From positions 2,108,001-2,172,000 of the forward strand of contig OY969712.1 in the NCBI GenBank assembly GCA_963702105.1: a stretch of DNA of 64,000 bases, read 5' to 3'. Position numbers and translations under genes: made by a program. A model generated the notes under the pieces. It was not told where the DNA came from and did not search any database. It worked only from the letters and a program-made list of their open reading frames with translations. Each line of letters opens with the position of its first letter. Within the stretch, counting starts at the first letter, position 1. This DNA is from ZC4RG20 sp963702105. GTDB lineage: Bacteria; Pseudomonadota; Gammaproteobacteria; Steroidobacterales; Rariloculaceae. Of this stretch, positions 62,986 to 64,000 are shown piece after piece.

Positions 62986-64000
62986 CAACTGATGTTCGCT
63001 AACGTCAGGCCTGAAGTCTAGAACTTCGTCGAGTAAGGTGCGGGCCGTTGCTCGGAACCCGTGCGCGGTCTGTTGCTTACTGCTGAAACCCATGGTCCGT
63101 AGCGCGACATTGAGCGTGTTTTCGCTCAGGGGGCTGCGCGGCCGATAGCTGGGAAACACGAACGTGTCCGGGCCCCGACCCGTCAGTTCATGGAGCTCTC
63201 TCAAAATCGTCGTCGCCTGCGTGCTCAACGGCACAATATGTTCAAAGCCCATCTTCATGCGGGCAGCGGGAATCGTCCACCGTGAATTAACGAGGTCGAC
63301 CTCACTCCACTTTGCAAGCCTAAGCTCACCAGACCGAACGAAGGTGAGCGCAAGAATCTGCAGTGCCGCAACCGTGACGGGATTTCCGCCGCAATTGTCG
63401 ATTGCGCGCAGCAAACGTCCAACACCCTTGGGATCCGCGATCGCGGCGAAGTGCTGAGTTTTCGCCGGAGCAAGGGCTCTGGACAAATGCGCAGCCGGGT
63501 TTCCGACCGCCCTACCTGTTCTAATCGCGCATCGAAATACTCGCGTGCAGACTGCCTTCACACGGTGCGCTGTCTCGAACCTTCCCCGCGACTCAATGCG
63601 GCGCAAGACTCTTAGCTGTTCGGGCGCGGAGATTTGGGCGATGGGTAAGCGGCCGAGATGTGGAAACACATAGGTTTCCAACCGATGGCGCAGCTGCTGG
63701 ATGGTATCCGGCTTTACGCTCTTCTTGCTTCGACCGCCCGGACAACCGGCATCCAGCCACTCTCGAGCGATGGCCTCGAACGTGTCGGCTTGCGCGAGTT
63801 TCTCGGCCTTCCGCTGAGCACTAGGGTCAATTCCCTGTTCGAGCAATCGTCGCGCAGCATCGCGCTTTTCTCTGGCCCTTTTCAGAGTCACATCGGGGTA
63901 GATGCCAAGCGACAGGAGCCGCTCAATGCCGAGGTAGCGATATTTGAACCGCCACCAAAGAGCTCCGTCAGGTCGGACGATCACGAACAGACCCTTCTCG
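62842..64000 (-). CDS. P4-type tyrosine integrase, C-terminally truncated (5' end outside the window)
   Basis: The frame is open to the right edge (KGLFVIVRPDGALWWRFKYR), so the gene starts beyond it. DUF4102-like start (YLGIERLLSLGIYPDVTLKR), core-binding domain (DTFEAIAREWLDAGCPGGRS) and catalytic domain (LALTFVRSGELRLAKWSEVD with the first Arg, HGFRATARTLLDEVLDFRPD with HxxR, EHQLAHAV). The block with the catalytic Tyr (usually about RDPNGRAYNRT) is missing. Instead the frame runs into IS1380 sequence and stops at 62842. The enzyme should be inactive. Such integrases mark genomic islands next to tRNA genes; the attachment site is not in view. Confidence 0.82.
   Translation of the reverse strand, partial: EKGLFVIVRPDGALWWRFKYRYLGIERLLSLGIYPDVTLKRAREKRDAARRLLEQGIDPSAQRKAEKLAQADTFEAIAREWLDAGCPGGRSKKSVKPDTIQQLRHRLETYVFPHLGRLPIAQISAPEQLRVLRRIESRGRFETAHRVKAVCTRVFRCAIRTGRAVGNPAAHLSRALAPAKTQHFAAIADPKGVGRLLRAIDNCGGNPVTVAALQILALTFVRSGELRLAKWSEVDLVNSRWTIPAARMKMGFEHIVPLSTQATTILRELHELTGRGPDTFVFPSYRPRSPLSENTLNVALRTMGFSSKQQTAHGFRATARTLLDEVLDFRPDVSEHQLAHAVGGGRAPARAFEVSRGRPIAIPFRSSSSMADGANGEPLAQALHD

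Noticed and set aside
1..64000. CRISPR arrays, rRNA, riboswitches, replication origin, toxin-antitoxin or defence loci
   Set aside because: Looked for regular spacers, conserved RNA blocks, DnaA-box clusters and typical small gene pairs; none seen. The compact XRE-ABC operon is an exporter, not a toxin-antitoxin unit.

Overview
The window reads as a high-GC chromosome segment of an uncultured gammaproteobacterium. The closest flavour is Steroidobacteraceae-like, inferred from gene content: many TonB-dependent receptors, DUF1552/DUF1592 proteins, DUF6152 proteins, soluble quinoproteins, MmgE/PrpD and orphan LuxR-type regulators. No rRNA, tRNA, CRISPR array or riboswitch was recognised.

Layout. 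0-6.6 kb: end of an ABC permease, two exported small-molecule enzymes (SMP-30, VOC), a Tat-exported Rossmann protein, a 57-residue DUF1328 membrane protein and a DEAD-box helicase with a frameshift. 6.7-14.2 kb, minus strand: a run of ankyrin protein, DUF1552, DUF1592 (haem-type CxxCH motifs, frameshifted) and a metallo-beta-lactamase-fold protein, then an O-methyltransferase. 14.3-21.4 kb: decayed genes (PepSY, YihY, esterase) among exported MBL-fold, quinone-oxidoreductase-like and MmgE/PrpD enzymes. 21.4-31.1 kb, plus strand: an unknown exported protein, LuxR regulator plus TonB receptor, lipoprotein, Tat-exported SMP-30 and an orphan PAS/GAF histidine kinase. 31.3-34.2 kb, minus strand: quinoprotein, YceH and YaiI. 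34.4-38.7 kb: a gene graveyard around a frameshifted LuxR gene and a DUF6152 pair.

38.8-40.9 kb is a compact ABC-2 exporter operon with its own small HTH regulator and a palindromic operator-like site. 41.5-56.9 kb is one minus-strand cluster, visibly richer in A/T than the flanks: TonB receptor, FecI-type sigma factor, FecR anti-sigma (frameshifted), a second TonB receptor with a signalling STN domain, two soluble quinoproteins, an MmyB-type regulator, an esterase and an exported protein of unknown function. It looks like an acquired uptake and periplasmic oxidation island under cell-surface signalling. Just beyond it lie an integrase scrap and a strong hairpin.

58.0-61.1 kb holds a second DUF6152 pair facing a ToxR/CadC-like TPR regulator. 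61.4-64.0 kb is a nested mobile-element wreck: IS91-family debris fused in frame to IS1380-family debris, which itself truncates a P4-type integrase running off the right edge.

Two themes recur. Many predicted enzymes carry Sec or Tat signals, including NAD(P)-type enzymes that are normally cytoplasmic, so much of the encoded chemistry is probably periplasmic. Five otherwise intact genes each appear to carry one extra base, so sequence error should be excluded before calling them dead.
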